Shown: one piece after another, positions 12,915 through 25,280 of the stretch
Layout: the number at the start of each line of letters is the position of its first letter
How positions within the stretch are numbered: position 1 is the first letter of the stretch
Source of the DNA: Cyclospora cayetanensis
Lineage: Eukaryota; Apicomplexa; Conoidasida; Eucoccidiorida; Eimeriidae
Length of the DNA stretch: 64,000 nucleotides
Assembly: GCF_002999335.1 (NCBI RefSeq)
Contig: NW_020312425.1
Coordinates: 124,001 to 188,000, forward strand
Direction: 5' to 3'
Made by a program: the position numbers and the translations under genes
The notes under the pieces: generated by a model
Database searches by the model: none
Told to the model about the DNA's origin: nothing
Seen by the model: the letters and a program-made list of their open reading frames with translations, nothing else

Positions 12915-14144
12915 ATGATTAAATCAGTTGGAATTCTTCTCGGAGGGGTGTATACCCTTGCAATCATGCCATCATCCGGCCTGAAAAGCTTCCATGTTCA
13001 AAACGGTCGGGCGAACACTGTGTTACATGCTCTGATCATCAAATATTTTGCATATTTGCATCAGGACCCCTGGGGGCTCCTAGCTCCCGAGTTATCAAGC
13101 TAACAGCTGAAGAATCGGTGGCCTACAATCCAGGCAGCGGCACCCTCAGCTCCTCATCTGTCAGCCCGCAATATGGTGGAGGGGAAGCATGGGCATACTC
13201 TGGCCCTAGCATAACGCAAATTCCTCACGAGACACAGCAAACCTTGGCTGCAACTACAAATCTACCTGGTGTGGTGAGGCCAGGAAAGTTCGAGTGGATC
13301 TGCTTTGTGGTTCAGACCCCGACTGCTTGATTTTAGGTTCAGTCAGGATATGTGCAGCCTGTCACGCCAACATCCGGCTTCCCTCGCCTCAGTTTTGTAG
13401 GTTCATAGTGTTGTGCACCGGAACTCGATTATTGAACGACCGTGGCTGCAGCCGTTGCCAAGTTGGCTCACACAGCTTATCAACACCGCTGGGGGTATCT
13501 CGTCCTTTATTAGTGGGCTCGGTAAGTTCCATTTAATTATGGTGAAGCAGCGTTGTTTCATTTGGCTTCTCGAAAGGCGTCCCAGGGGCCCCAAATGTGC
13601 ACAAATGTGAGCCGGTTCACTATTAGCGTGTTTGCGCACAGTATTTTTCACGGCAGTATGCAGGCATGTCTTCGCCATCCTTAAAGGAGCTGATGGTTTG
13701 CGTCGAGTCTGGTAAATGAGACTTTTTTTCCATTTTATATTGCATTTTGTTCATCAGTTGGTGTACAGTTGTCAACGAGGGCAAGGAGCTGTTTCAAACC
13801 GGTACCAACGGTTGCTTCTTGCCTTTCGAGTTTCAGATAATTACTGCTACACAGCAAAAGAAATTGCGGTCTTGAATACTCGTGTTATGGCCGGAGGAAG
13901 GTATCATTGATGAATCTTTGAGAGCTGCTATTTCACCGCGAAAAAGGGAGGAACAGACCTGCAGATGCGGCGCTTGCTAGACTCAAAACTTTGGCTTCGC
14001 GACCTCTTGCAAAGAATCTAATGAAAGCGCTCGGTACTGCTTTTGAGTGTTATGTAGCCTTCTAAGCAAAACGTTCAGAACATTCACCATTTCAGGCACT
14101 ACGATGATGTGCACGTTCGTCCATTACAAACATATCCGATATGA
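12915..14144 (+). CDS. Small six-exon gene, unknown, possibly secreted
   Basis: Five consecutive exons join in phase: 13084-13273, 13401-13521, 13769-13868, 13957-14046 and 14096-14144 (TGA). A likely first exon begins at ATG 12915 (or 12813). It encodes a hydrophobic start (MIKSVGILLGGVYTLAIM) that could be a signal peptide; its donor is unresolved. The encoded chain has a Ser/Gly-rich part, then a WLQPLPSWLTQLINTAGG segment, then EGKELFQTGTNGCFLPFEFQ, then a lysine-rich helix and a HYDD tail. Every junction uses GT-AG and keeps phase, and several acceptors have pyrimidine tracts, so it is unlikely to be chance. No family is recognised. A membrane or secreted antigen is possible but unproven. 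It sits head-to-tail with the next small gene, 100 bases downstream. Confidence 0.5.
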
Positions 14145-14245
14145 CCCTCGTTTGTGAATCAAATCTTAGCATGCTGATGCAAAAGGAAATAACCCCTGAC
14201 AGGTCTGCCAGAGCACTCATCCTTCCCATCATTGCTACCACAGTA

Positions 14246-14859
14246 ATGAAACTGTTGTGTTTCGCTGCACTGTTCGGCGCCAGACAACGCTGGCAAGCCG
14301 GCTCAATAGTCACGGCAGTCACTGACTTGCCCGTGGCCAGCGATATCACCAATACACGGTCCGGCGGTTTTGGTCACGTAAATGGTAAGATATAGAGCTT
14401 TTTTTACAATTCACTGTAGAACAATTCCATATCTCCCATCCAAAGTTGTACTGCCAAGGCCCTCTCGAGTCCACCGCAGCGACAAAATAATTGAACAGCT
14501 GAACAAAGGCATGGTAAGGGACTCTTTACCCTGTGGTTATGCAATGTCATATGTCGGTGCTCCTCTTAGGACCCCGTAGACACGCTGTACGGCGCACTGG
14601 GTGTGGAGGGGAGAACCGACCTACGGTTTCCCCTCTCGGGACCCTGAAGTTTTGGTACGTACTTACGGTCCCATCCCAACAGAGAGAGGCGCCTCTAAAT
14701 CTATTCCAGAAAGCTTATGAATGCACAGACCAAACAGATTTAATAGAGGCCACTACGAGCCCAGTTGAATCTCACCGTCTCAGGTGTATCACCGTGAAAA
14801 ACAACCGCCGTGACGATAGTCCAGAGCAGTACAGGGTTTCTGTAGAAGCGTTTAGTTGA
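14246..14859 (+). CDS. Small three-exon gene, unknown, possible signal peptide
   Basis: Exons 14246-14384, 14446-14513 and 14683-14859 join in phase into 127 residues ending at TGA 14857-14859. The proposed start gives MKLLCFAALFGAR, a short basic-hydrophobic head compatible with a signal peptide. An in-frame ATG at 14141 would add 35 residues and bury that feature. The middle is basic (PSRVHRSDKIIEQLNKGM) and the C-terminal exon is polar, with KAYECTDQTDL and a DDSPEQYRVS stretch. The donors GTAAGA and GTAAGG are strong. No family is recognised. The gene lies immediately downstream of another small multi-exon gene on the same strand. Confidence 0.5.
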
Positions 14860-15343
14860 GAGTGTCCTATGAAGCCCATGAAGGGCCCCCTTAGGGCAGA
14901 AGGCTGGTCATGGGGTGCCATGCAAGACAATGAAGCTACAATAAAATTCTTGCGAGCAACAATCGCATATTTGCCCGTGTCTGTAGCGGCGCTCGCCTAA
15001 CCGTCAGCTGCGCTATTGCGCATTGAAGGAGGGGATGCAGCAGCCAACGCAGGGGCGGGGTGGGGTCTGCCCCGGCAAACAGCCTCTACAGAAACCCCTA
15101 ATCACCAATACTTAACACTGAAATGATGTCAAGTCAACCCTTATGCTGAGGTCAGCCTGTAAACCCGCCTGTGGGCACTACGAAACGCGGATATAATCCC
15201 ACTAGTGAGTGGCTCTCGCATCATGTAAGGGCAGTCCACATGAACCAAAACAAAATTCCGGTAACCGCTTACTTGCACAGTCGCTACCCAGTCTCAGAGC
15301 CTTCTCTTAAAGAAAGGCACTGATTAGAAGCTCCTATATACAC
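14860..15343. other. Intergenic between convergent genes
   Basis: This 480-base stretch lies between the 3' ends of the small plus-strand gene and the minus-strand AP2 gene. It should hold both polyadenylation regions. AATAAAA occurs at about 14940. No open frame or repeat of note is present. Confidence 0.5.
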
Positions 15344-18300
15344 TTAAAACGTTGGCTGGGCAAAGAAGGCCTGTTGTTGCTGCTGCTCTGGGTTGTGCGG
15401 GGGTACTGCAGCCTGAGTGCTCACACTGGCTGCAGGTATACTGGCCAGCTGAGAAAAAGGATCACCAGATGCAGACAAACGTTGCTGTTGCTGCAGCAGT
15501 TGCGGCTGCAGTTGCTGTTGCTGCAGCAGCAGCTGCTGCTGGATGAATTGTTGCTGCATCAGCTGTTGCTGTAGAACCCTTTGTTGAAGCAGTCGTTGTT
15601 GCAACACCCTCTGCTGCAGCAGATCTTGTTCTGGCAGTAGACCTTGCTGATGCAGCAACTCCTGAGGCTGTTGTGTGGCGCTGTGCTGCGCGAGTCCCTG
15701 CTGTTGTTGGTGCAACAGCTCGGCGCGGTGCTGAAGTGCGTGATAGTACTGCTGCTGGTTGAGCAGTTGCAGCTGCTGCTCCATCCTCAGTTGCTGCTGA
15801 GACAGCTCCTCAAAGTCGGCTCTGGCAGACTCGAGTTCCCTAACTTGTTCAGGTGTCGCCGGCTGTTCAGGAAGAGCGACCAACCGTCGATACATATTCT
15901 GGCGGCACAAGGCCACCTCTGGCAACTGCCTCTGGATTTCATCCATCTGCTGAAGCATCTCAAGATGCTGCGCGCAACAATACGGTTTCTGTTGCTGCTG
16001 CAACTGCTCGGATGCCAGCAAGGTAGACAGCTGCTGCACCTGTAAAGTTGAGTCCTGGCTGGTGCCGCACAGACCCCCTACTTGAGGGAGTGCCGCGCTC
16101 TGTTGCTGCGCGTCTGCAGGCCCAGAAGGCGCAAGGCCAGCCGCAGTAACAACACCCGCAGCGCAGTGAAACGGTGTTGCCGAGGTCGCTTCACCCCCTG
16201 GGGGCTGAGTCGGCTCCGGCACTTTCCCTGCTTCCACGAGCTCTGCAGCAGTTGCTGAAGTCTCCACTGCAGCCACAGCAAACTCAGCGGGATCGATCTC
16301 ACCCAAGGAGGCGCTTCCCCTTTTCTGCTCCGCCCCGTCGAATGGACTCCCGTTTCCTCGAGGCCTGCGGTTCTTTAGGCCCTGCGTGGCTCCTGGTGCT
16401 CCCTCAGACACTGCAGGCACTCGCCGCCTTTTCCTTGCTTTTGAACGCCCATCGTCAGCTGCCCCCGATGCTACATACTCCCCTCCCGCGAAAGAGGCCT
16501 CTCCTACGAACTGGAAGACCCCGACCTGCTGCTCCGCGCCTCCTGAAAGCGGCTGGCTCAGCTGGGGCAGACCCTCTCCTGCGGCACTCGGGAGAGCACT
16601 GACGGCATGCTGCTCCTGATCTGCTTGCTGGTCTTGTTGAAGCCCCTGCTGCTGCTGCTCTTGCTGCTGCTCGTGCTGCTGCCCCGCTCCTGCTTGCTGC
16701 CCCGGCTCTTGCGGTCCCATATCTTGAGCATCTCCAGGCTGCAGCTCGTCCTTAGCGCAGTCGCCGATTGCTTCTGCTCCAAGCGCAGGCGGTCCCTGCT
16801 GGTCCGCGCAGAAGGGAGAGACTCCCTCCACCTCTGCTGCAGCCGCATCGGGCGGAGTAGGAAGATCCGCCTCCTCTGGCTCCGGATCGCGAGGGCCATG
16901 CGCTTCTTGCTCTTCGTCATCTTCATCCATTTCCAACCGGGCTTCTATGGCAGCGCTGCGCGCAGCGGCAGCTCCTCCAGGCATTTCTGCCACTCGGAAG
17001 ACTTTCGTAATCAACTGGCCTGCACACAGAGCCCCCGCATTCGCAGGTGCAGCAGAAGACCCTTCCTCTAGATCCGTGTCGTCCATACACGCGCTCCCTC
17101 CCGCAACAGCAGTTACCCAAGCATGCAGGCACAACGCCCTATAGTAACGCCCCAGAAATATGTGTTAACAGGCACGCATGCGGCAAAAGCCAGGCAGAGC
17201 AGGCTTGGGCCGACTTAATAGAAGCTCCGCGATGAAGGAGATATGCAGGTGCGAACACGCGATAGCACGCACAACACGCAGTGCGACACTCACAGACACG
17301 CGCCTTAGACGCGAGCAGAAGAGAGAGAGGCAATAACAAGCAAAAGTAGGATGAGGCACGAGGCGAAATGCGATGAGGGGCCCTTACCCGTTACGGGGTC
17401 TTGACAAGCGGCAACCCAAGCGTCCGCCTCAGCGTCGTAGTACACAGCAGGGGGAACTGCGGAAGCACAAAAATAGGGGGGGAAGGAAATACGGCACAGA
17501 GGCAACGGCCCTGAACGAACCTGTATTGAAAACAGGGGAAATCCTCTCCTGCTATCAGCGCCACTTGCACAAAGCTGTTTCTCGCGGCGTTTACGCCTCG
17601 CTTTGATCGAGCGACTTCTCTGCGCACGCCGCGGTTTGAAGGGGGCCCCCCGTGCATGCAAAAGCCACATTACCTGCGGCTAACTACTCGACTTACTGCA
17701 AGGGGAGGCGTCCCACTGCCCCTGGTGCTGCCTTCGCATTTCCTCCTCCAGCTCCAGGCGAGCCTCAATGGCCTTGCGCTTGGCGCCACGCCATCCGTAA
17801 ACAGACACCCTAAAGTATCGGTTGATCTGACTCTTAGTTGCCCGGTTCTTGATGTAGGCGAGCCACGCGTTTCCAGTGCGGGAAAAAGATACCCCCAGGA
17901 TGCCTGCGTGGACAGAAACGGCGGGAAAAGCACCAAGACACGCCTCACGCACGTGCAATATCCGTCGCTGCTTCTGCCGAAGCTGCACACCTACCTGCCA
18001 CAATCAGGCAGCACGGTGGGACCTAAGGGTGTAGCTACACTCCACCCATGAGCTGAACTACACTCCACCCATGAGCTGAACTACACCAACACGTGCACTG
18101 TCTCCTTGCTCGCTCGAGACGCGTTGCGCCTTCGGCTGGCGACTCACCATTTCTGTAACTAATGCCACGGCCGTTAGGCCTGCTCAGACCTCCTCCTCCC
18201 GCGAGCTGGCCTTCCTGCTTGATCTGACTCGTCCCACTGGCAGCAGCACTGCCCACGCCCCCTGCTGCACACCTTCTAGCAAGCACGCCACCCTTTACAC

Positions 18301-19701
18301 GGCTCCGAGACTGTGCCTGAATCTCTGGAGCACAGCCTGCAACGATATCGTCCTTACTGCTGCTGCTGCCGCTCGTGTCTGGAGTCTCCCCAGAGCCCTC
18401 GGAGGAATGCGCAAGTCTGCGAAAAACACACGACCTGCAAAGCCGGATTTCACGGCGGGGCACCTCAGCTCCTGCTGCTCGCAAACGCGACGCTGCAGCG
18501 GCAGCCTTCACGACGAAGCTGGCAGCACAGCTCTTCGAAGCCACGTCAGAAAAGCCTAGCTCGCACGACCAGCGCGGTGGGCAGAGGCGAAAGCGGAAGC
18601 GGCAGGCGTGCAGAAAGAGTTCCAAGGGCTCAGCAATCAGAGCTAGCGAAACAGAAGTTTGTGGATCTCCCCAGTCAAGAGTCCAATAAGGAGGAGCACG
18701 TGAAGGTGAGACTCCGAGAAAACGCATGCGCAAGGAGCAAAAACCAGCACGCCAAAAAGCCGCGACCTTCGTGCTTTCAACAGACGCAACACAAGCAAAG
18801 CCCACAGCACCCTCGAAACGCACCTGCACTGTACAGACAGCTTATATGCGAGATCGTCTCCGTACTTCAGCACGGAGAAAGACTTTGCCTGGGGGACGCC
18901 GTCCTCAAGCCAACGCGCCTCCCAGCAGTTCCTCTGAGGATCAAACACTACCCCAGGAACGCGATCCCCTTCTACCCCCTGCTGCTGCCCCTGCTGCCGC
19001 TGCTGGTGCTGCGGCTGCTCGGAAGGGTGCTGCTGAAGCACATGCGAAGACCCCTGGGGAAGGGCTTGCTGCTGCTGCTGCTGCTCCTGCTGCTGCTGCT
19101 GCTGCGCCTCCGCGATCGGCTGGCTGCCCAACGCAGCCTGCTGCGACTGCTGCTGCGACTGCTGCTGCACCTCGCACTCTGCGCTTGCGTCAGAGGCGTA
19201 ATCGCTAGGCGCGTACAGGTCGGGAAGGCGCGCATACTTGTTGCGCTTCGCGGCAGCCGAAGCAGCAGACTGCTGCAACTGGTGCACCACTTGCTGCAAA
19301 AGCGGAGGTCTAGGACGGCTGGGATCCTCAGGACCCCTCAACTTGTGCGGCAGCAGCGCGCATGGGCCCCCCCAAGCGCATGCAGTGTGAAGAGCGACTG
19401 CGCTTTCAAGCGCCGCTTCGTTTGCCGCCTCTTCATCCGCTGCTGCCGCCGCCGCCTCTGCTGCAGCTTGAGCCTCAGAGCCGTCAACCCCCTCCACCAA
19501 CCACCCCACAGCCTTTGCTGCATCGGCTGCAGCTGCGAGAATCGAGCGACAATCAGCCCAAGGGTGCAAAGGCCCACCGTAGAGGTCCTCCTTAAAGGCC
19601 TCCCCACAACTCACACTTATGCCACCCTCCATGCGTCCACTTGAGGTGTTGCTTCCCTCTGCTCTTGCTGTTGCTGCTGTTGCTGCTGTTGTTGCTGTTG
19701 C

Positions 19702-19742
<41 letters not shown>

Positions 19743-21318
19743 CTGTTGCTGCTGAGTTTGCTCCCGCTGAATCTGCTGCTGTTGCTGGTGCTCCTGTTGC
19801 TGCTGAGTTTGCTCCCGCTGAGTCTGCTGCTGCTGGTGCTCCTGTTGCTGCTGAGTTTGCTGCTGCTGGCGGGGAAGAGGCCCCCGAGCGATCCTGCTCG
19901 CCAGCCTCTGCGTCTGCTGCGTCCTCGGAGGCTTCCGGAGGCACGCGGCGTTGTTGCACTTCTTGCAGTTTCGCCTTCAGTGCAACATCCTTACGTTGCT
20001 GCAACACGGCCTCTCTTATTTGCTGCTGATGCAGCTCCCTCTCCCTGCGCTCGGATTCTGAGGCCAGCAAGTAGTGCCGCAAGACATCCGTCGATTGCAA
20101 ATACATCTCTGCACTCAAATCAAGCGCGTCTGCCTCCTTGCCGTGGCAAAACAGCACGGGGCCTCCTATAAGCTGCTGCTGCTGCTGCTGCTGCTGCGCA
20201 GGAGGAGGAGAAATCTGCGCACGTCGCCACTGGTGTGGCGACTCCCCCTGATGCGCTTCCTGCTGCTGCTGTTGCTGCTGCAACTTCAGCAGCGCTTGCT
20301 GCTGCTGTGCGTCGTCGCACTCCATTGCATGCAACATTCCCAGCCCCAAGGCAGGAGGTGCTGCAGACAACCGCACAACCGAAGGACTCACTGCCCAGCC
20401 TTCGCTCGGTGGGCATGGAGGTGCATCCTGAGGAAAGGCACGTTTTCCCCCCTGCTCTCCCCTTGCAGGGGGGCCTTCTGCAGCTGCTGATGCTGAGCCT
20501 CCCGACGCTTTCTCGCCAGCTTCAACAGCAGCAGCCCCTCCTGAAGCTTCTGTCCGAGTAGGATCATCGGATGCCGCTGTCCGAGGTGCTGGGGGAACTG
20601 CCACCGCCCCCTCGTCCTCCATGTCATCGAGCTCCCGTGTAAGCTCCGCGAGGCGGATGTACACGTCAGCGAGATCCGCTTTCAACGCCTCCGCATGCAG
20701 GTTACAGCGCCGCAGCCCCAACTCAGTGGCAGCCGTGAAGGCCTCGAGCTGCCCTGTCGCTTCTTCCAGCTTCTTCGCGAGCAAGGCGATATCCTCAGCC
20801 TCGAGCGCAGACGACGCAGCAGCAGACGCTCTGCGGGAGCCACCGCTGCTGGCATCGATGGGACGCCCTTGCTCGGGGGGTAAGGAACTGCCTGATAATC
20901 TTGAACCATGATCTAGCGAGACGGGAGACGAGGAAGCGGCCGCCTGGATATCGCCCTCTGCCGGAAACTCCTTGCCTGCCGCTGCATCAGGGGCCCCATC
21001 GAATGATGCAACAGCTCCCCCTGCAGTTCTCGCAGCGTCCGTACACCCCATGGGAGCGCCAGTAGCAACCCTGCAGTCAGGGCCATCATGTTCCTCCGCC
21101 TGAAGGCCCTTAAGACTTCCACTCATTCCGCCTGTGTTGCATTGAGAAAGCGGTGCGAAAGCTTCCGCCTGTGCAGCGTCCAGCGATCCAGAAAACGGCT
21201 TCGGTTCCTCGTACAGCACAGGCTGCTTCTGAACCCGCTGTAGATGCTGCGGATGCAGACGCTGATGCTGCCCTAGATGGTGCAGTTCTTGCCCGACGGC
21301 GGAAGCCGAGCTTGTCAT
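15344..21318 (-). CDS. ApiAP2 transcription factor with three AP2 domains
   Basis: Five exons (21318-18824, 18518-18148, 17903-17697, 17456-17388, 17019-15344) join in phase to give about 1605 residues. AP2 domain 1 (about residues 785-831) contains GVVFDPQRNCWEARWLEDG and ends at an intron. Domain 2 (about 955-1015) contains GVSFSRTGNAWLAYIKN and the helix RGAKRKAIEARLE. Domain 3 (about 1024-1075) starts VYYDAEADAWVA and is split by an intron before KVFRVAEMPGG. ApiAP2 proteins are the main sequence-specific transcription factors of Apicomplexa and act in the nucleus on DNA. The N-terminal 780 residues are low complexity with Ala, Gln and Pro runs plus a short coiled coil near residues 165-235. 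The C-terminal 550 residues are very Gln-rich. The acceptor of exon 2 has an alternative 12 bases upstream in the same phase. The target DNA motif is unknown. Confidence 0.85.
18035..18086. repeat. 23-bp tandem duplication in an AP2-gene intron
   Basis: The unit CTACACTCCACCCATGAGCTG (positions 18035 onward, 23-bp period) occurs twice exactly and begins a third time. It lies within the intron between the second and third exons of the AP2 gene. Confidence 0.85.
19664..19870. repeat. CTG/CAG trinucleotide tract in the AP2 coding region
   Basis: An almost uninterrupted run of TTG, CTG and GTT triplets lies inside exon 1 of the minus-strand AP2 gene. There it encodes alanine- and threonine-rich sequence (repeated ATAATA and SAATGAPA blocks). 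Similar tracts occur at 15.48-15.80, 19.05-19.17, 20.17-20.31, 27.43-27.53 and 27.84-27.89 kb. Such homopolymer-coding CAG runs are typical of Eimeria coding sequence. Confidence 0.9.
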
Positions 21319-24300
21319 ACAGCGCGACGACTGCGAAGCCAGCTAGCTAGGTGCCTTTTAGAGTACTACTACGGGGGTGGTACACAGAGAGAGGCCAGGG
21401 GAGGTGAGGCATTGAGCGCCCCCAATGATGCCGTTTTGCCGTTTCGCCCTTTCGCAATGGTCGAGGTGAACACACAGCAACAGCGGCAAGAGGGAGCAGG
21501 TAGCTCTGGGAGTTTATTGCTGCTGCTGTTGCCGCCACTGCTGCTGAGTACCGAACACTACATACCCCGAAGGGCAGGCAGCGGGGAGGCAGAAGGCGGC
21601 ACGGAGGCCTCTAGAGGAGCCCCTAGCCACAAAAGGGCCCCCCTACGCCCTAAGGCCTCGCTTGGACACGGAAATCTTGGGGGTAAAGGCACCTGCCTCG
21701 GATCCGTGCGAATAAGATCCAGATCCAGGGCGGTCGTGGCTGTTGCTGCTGCTGCTACGTTGCTGGGCAAAGCGGATATCGCTGGAGGGTCTCCTCGCAG
21801 CAGACGGCGGGAGAAGCAGAACATGCAGGTGAAGAGCGGGGTTTAAGAGTATGGCCTATAGGTTCACAACTGCAGCGCACGGCGGTACAAGCCTACAAGA
21901 GCAGGCGGATGACACACATCGATAGGGAGAAAAGGGCCCTCTTCAGGCGCTGCCCGTATATTCCATGCCCTTGAGCCAAAGTAAAAGCCCTAAACCCGAA
22001 AATACTGGAGAACCGATTACGCTGCAGCCCCTGCGCTGTTGCTCCTACGGCTGCTACCGGTGAGGCCGGGGAGGCAGCACCAGCGTACGAGTGTTGCGGT
22101 TTAAGTCATTTATGGGATGGGAATACGCATGGGGAGGATACATAACGACACCAAAATAAGTTGTTTCAAGGGTTGTTACTCAGAAATGACGGCGCCGTAA
22201 AATATGCAGCAGTACAGGAAAGCCGCATGTGGACATGTAGAGGGGCGCATGGGGGATGAAGGCGTGTGAGAGGCTGCGTCTGTTTAAGCTATGGGGCAAA
22301 CACGGGCGCCTTCTACTTACTTTATTAGGGAGCAAAATCGTTTTCCCATGATTTGATGACTCCACTACGAACGTAGATCTAGTGACCAGCGAAGAGGCAC
22401 AACCCCCTACCCACGCTGCCCACAGAACGGACGTGTCACGCCAACTCAGTAAGACTGCAGACCCGAGAAACCTGCCAAGGGGGCTCTTAGATCCTTCCAG
22501 AAAGACCTATAGAACCATGTGGTGGGCCCACTTAGGACTTAAGGAGGCCCCTACACAGCCTTCAGTACTAGCTTGTAGAACTTCAGTGGGGACCCTTGGT
22601 TTGGGTAACCTGAAGGGGGGTTGTAAGGCCGGGAAGTGGGTTGCATAGGGCCTTACAAGGGCACTTTTAGAATCTTAAAAGGGGCAGTGTAACTTTGTAC
22701 TAAAGCGTTAGGATAGGAGGAAGGCGATGCCTAAGTCTTAGACCCGGCGTGCTCCGCCATAGCTGTAAAACAGGGTGATAAATTTGTCAAGCATGCGATC
22801 TCGCCCTGGCCAAGCGAGGGCCTTGAAGAGGGATGCTGGGCACCGCAACAAGCCCCCTGGCTGACGGGGACTTTAAGTGAAGCCGTGGGTAGGGGCTAAG
22901 CTACCCCTGGACGCAGTCTAACGGCACCGGCTACATTAGAACAAGACTGGGTAAAATATTGAGTATGTGGCTTGTCCGTTCCTATGTCTTCGTTTCTGCA
23001 AAGCAGAGCTGGCTGTACAGGATAAAGATTGGGTGGAAAATATGCCTCGGTGCACTAGGTGCCGCTTGCAACTAGCTGCAAAAGCGCTGTGCGCCTGGAA
23101 GGTACAGCCATGAGCACTCTAGCTGCCCCTCCTCTTTCCCCACGCCGGAGCCTGCGCGAGGCGAGCACGTGGTAAAGCAGGAGGGCACGCCTTTGGAAAA
23201 ACGCTCAAGAACTTTCTATCCAGTTATGTATAATGAGTTTGGGGGCCGAGAAAAGATTGTGGAGTCAAAGAGACCCTATCTGGAGTAGCACACCACGGAA
23301 GCTAGCTGCCGTTCTCGCGGTTGAAGCTGGCCCCTATTGCGCCGCTAAAGAGATATCGAGAGGCCCCCATGAGCCAGTTGGGCCACCCGAACCTTTGTGA
23401 CTTTCACCCAGTCATGAGTGTCTCTTGCATCGTTGTGAAAGTCAGCATTGTGACAACTCTATGTCTCTGCCACTGCATATATGCACAAGAGTCGGTCAGT
23501 TGAGCCAAGCACTGGACCGTCCCGTTCTTGAACAGTCAAAGACCATTGAAGAATTCGGGTGATATAATCCTGAAGGAGACACAAGTATCAGCCCATCAAG
23601 ACCACCTACGCAAGACGATTTGAAGTGGTTCGTTCACCGAAGGAAAGGGTCTGCCAGGACTTAGTTGGCAGCATTGATTTCGTGATACTCCCTGCCTTGC
23701 CTCAAAACCCAAAGAAGAGGGCCGTGCCGATTACTTTTGGGGGCCCTCTGGCCAAACCCCAATTGGTCGATGGCCTTAAAGGCCTTCGCCCTAGTGAGAG
23801 CTTCTACTACTGTAGAACCATTCTGGTCCCTGCAGAGAAGCTTTGAGGGTAGAGTCATTGAGTTTTAGAGGGGAGCCAGAGGGGCTTAGCATACTGAGTG
23901 CGCCTAATGAGGCGTTGCCGCTTGTGTGGAAAAACGGAGCCAAGTGGCAGAGGCCGGGGCAGGGGGGTGTGTTGCCTTACGATTCCGCAGTGTGCTCCGC
24001 GAAGACACAGTGCTATGCTCGCAGAAATCATATAAGGCGCTGCCATTTGTGTAATGTGTATTGCAGTCGAGGGACAGCAGCTGCGACGAATAGCTGCTGC
24101 CGCCCCTTTGGAGGACAGGGAGACATGAAAACTACTGGCGAGTAGGGAAAGCCCTCAAAGAAAGTGTGTACTGGCATAACCACGGCATAGCGCGTAGCGG
24201 CAAAGACACTTTCCTCTGCTGAAGCTCCTTGGGAAACGCCTGAAACTCTACTCTCTCGATCTCTGTTTCTTTATCTCTTACACTAGCAAAATGTGTCACG

Positions 24301-25280
24301 TCCAGTTGTCGGACAGCTGGAATAAGAGGCGCTTCGAAGAGCCAGACAGCTTTATTTGACGTTTTTGTTGCAGCGCCCAGCAGAGCACTAACTAGCCGTG
24401 TGTTAGTAGGGGTTTCGCCAATGTCACGCGTTCTGCTCACAGCCGCTGATTTCTTGAGGATACGTTCTGCTCACAGCCGCTGATTTCTTGAGGATACGTT
24501 CCGCTCCTCAACTGTTATCCCTGAGACGCATTTACTGGGTATGTATTGCGCACCTCAAATACAGCACCACAGCAACGAAAAGGAAAAGAGAGCAAGTCTA
24601 GGACGAGCTTTTTACGACACAGCGAAGGTGCAGGTTGTTTTTCGGAGGATAACAATGAGTTCTCCTCACAAAATCCGCTGTTGAGAAATAGCGCTTCTCC
24701 GTCGGTGGGCTGCCACAGAATGAGGCATTCGACGGTCGAACCACACCTAAAAATGAAAAACAACGGTACGTTAAACCCGCTAAGGAGAATCCACGCCTCA
24801 AGAGCAAACTGCCAAGGCTCATTACAGTAGAGGTGTACTACAGATGCCTAGAAGCCTCCCTCACGAGGTTCTGCGCATGGCTCGCTTCCAAAACGAAGAC
24901 ACCACGCGAGAGTTCCGCGCGCACACTAGACCAGAGCGCCCCAAGAGAAGAAGGCTATAAAACTGCTGCGGCATGAGCCCCCTTGAGACGACAGCAGAGC
25001 AGCAGCAGAGGCAGAGCAGGGGATCCTGAGCGCAACTCTCTACTCTTGAGGAGAAGTCGCTTTGTGTTCGGCGGTGCGGCAATGCTCCCGAGCCACGTAT
25101 CTACTCCACCTGTATGTCACACAGAGAGCGCAGCACGTGCAGATGCCCAATGTCTGACATCTGCGTTCTCTCCCTCCGCTTCATGAAGCCCCTCCCTCCC
25201 CTGTTCTGCTAGTCCTGTCGGCTTCAGACTTTACCAAGACACGTGACTGGACGAGGGCACCCCAACACCTGCTGCAAATC
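21319..25280. other. Gene-poor 4-kb stretch
   Basis: This lies between the start of the AP2 gene and the end of the uL15 gene. The first ~500 bases upstream of the AP2 start are CAG-rich and may be 5' leader or promoter. The frame 23625-23846 (plus) looks protein-like (it contains GGPLAKPQLVDGL) but has no recognised domain. Overlapping frames at 24.5-24.8 kb on both strands are ambiguous. No tRNA or rRNA is recognised. A short tandem duplication at 24429-24496 is listed separately. Confidence 0.4.
24429..24496. repeat. 34-bp exact tandem duplication
   Basis: A 34-base unit beginning CGTTCTGCTCACAGCCGCTG occurs twice without mismatch, and the first bases of a third copy follow. It lies in noncoding DNA and looks like a recent slippage or unequal-exchange product. 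Confidence 0.9.

Noticed and set aside
18313..19644. 443-codon plus-strand frame with poly-Leu
   Set aside because: It is antisense to the AP2 gene, and its leucine runs are the reverse reading of CAG tracts. The minus strand carries AP2 domains, so this is a shadow.
24429..24496. Direct repeats considered as a CRISPR array
   Set aside because: The two 34-base copies are adjacent with no spacers, there is no cas gene, and the genome is eukaryotic.
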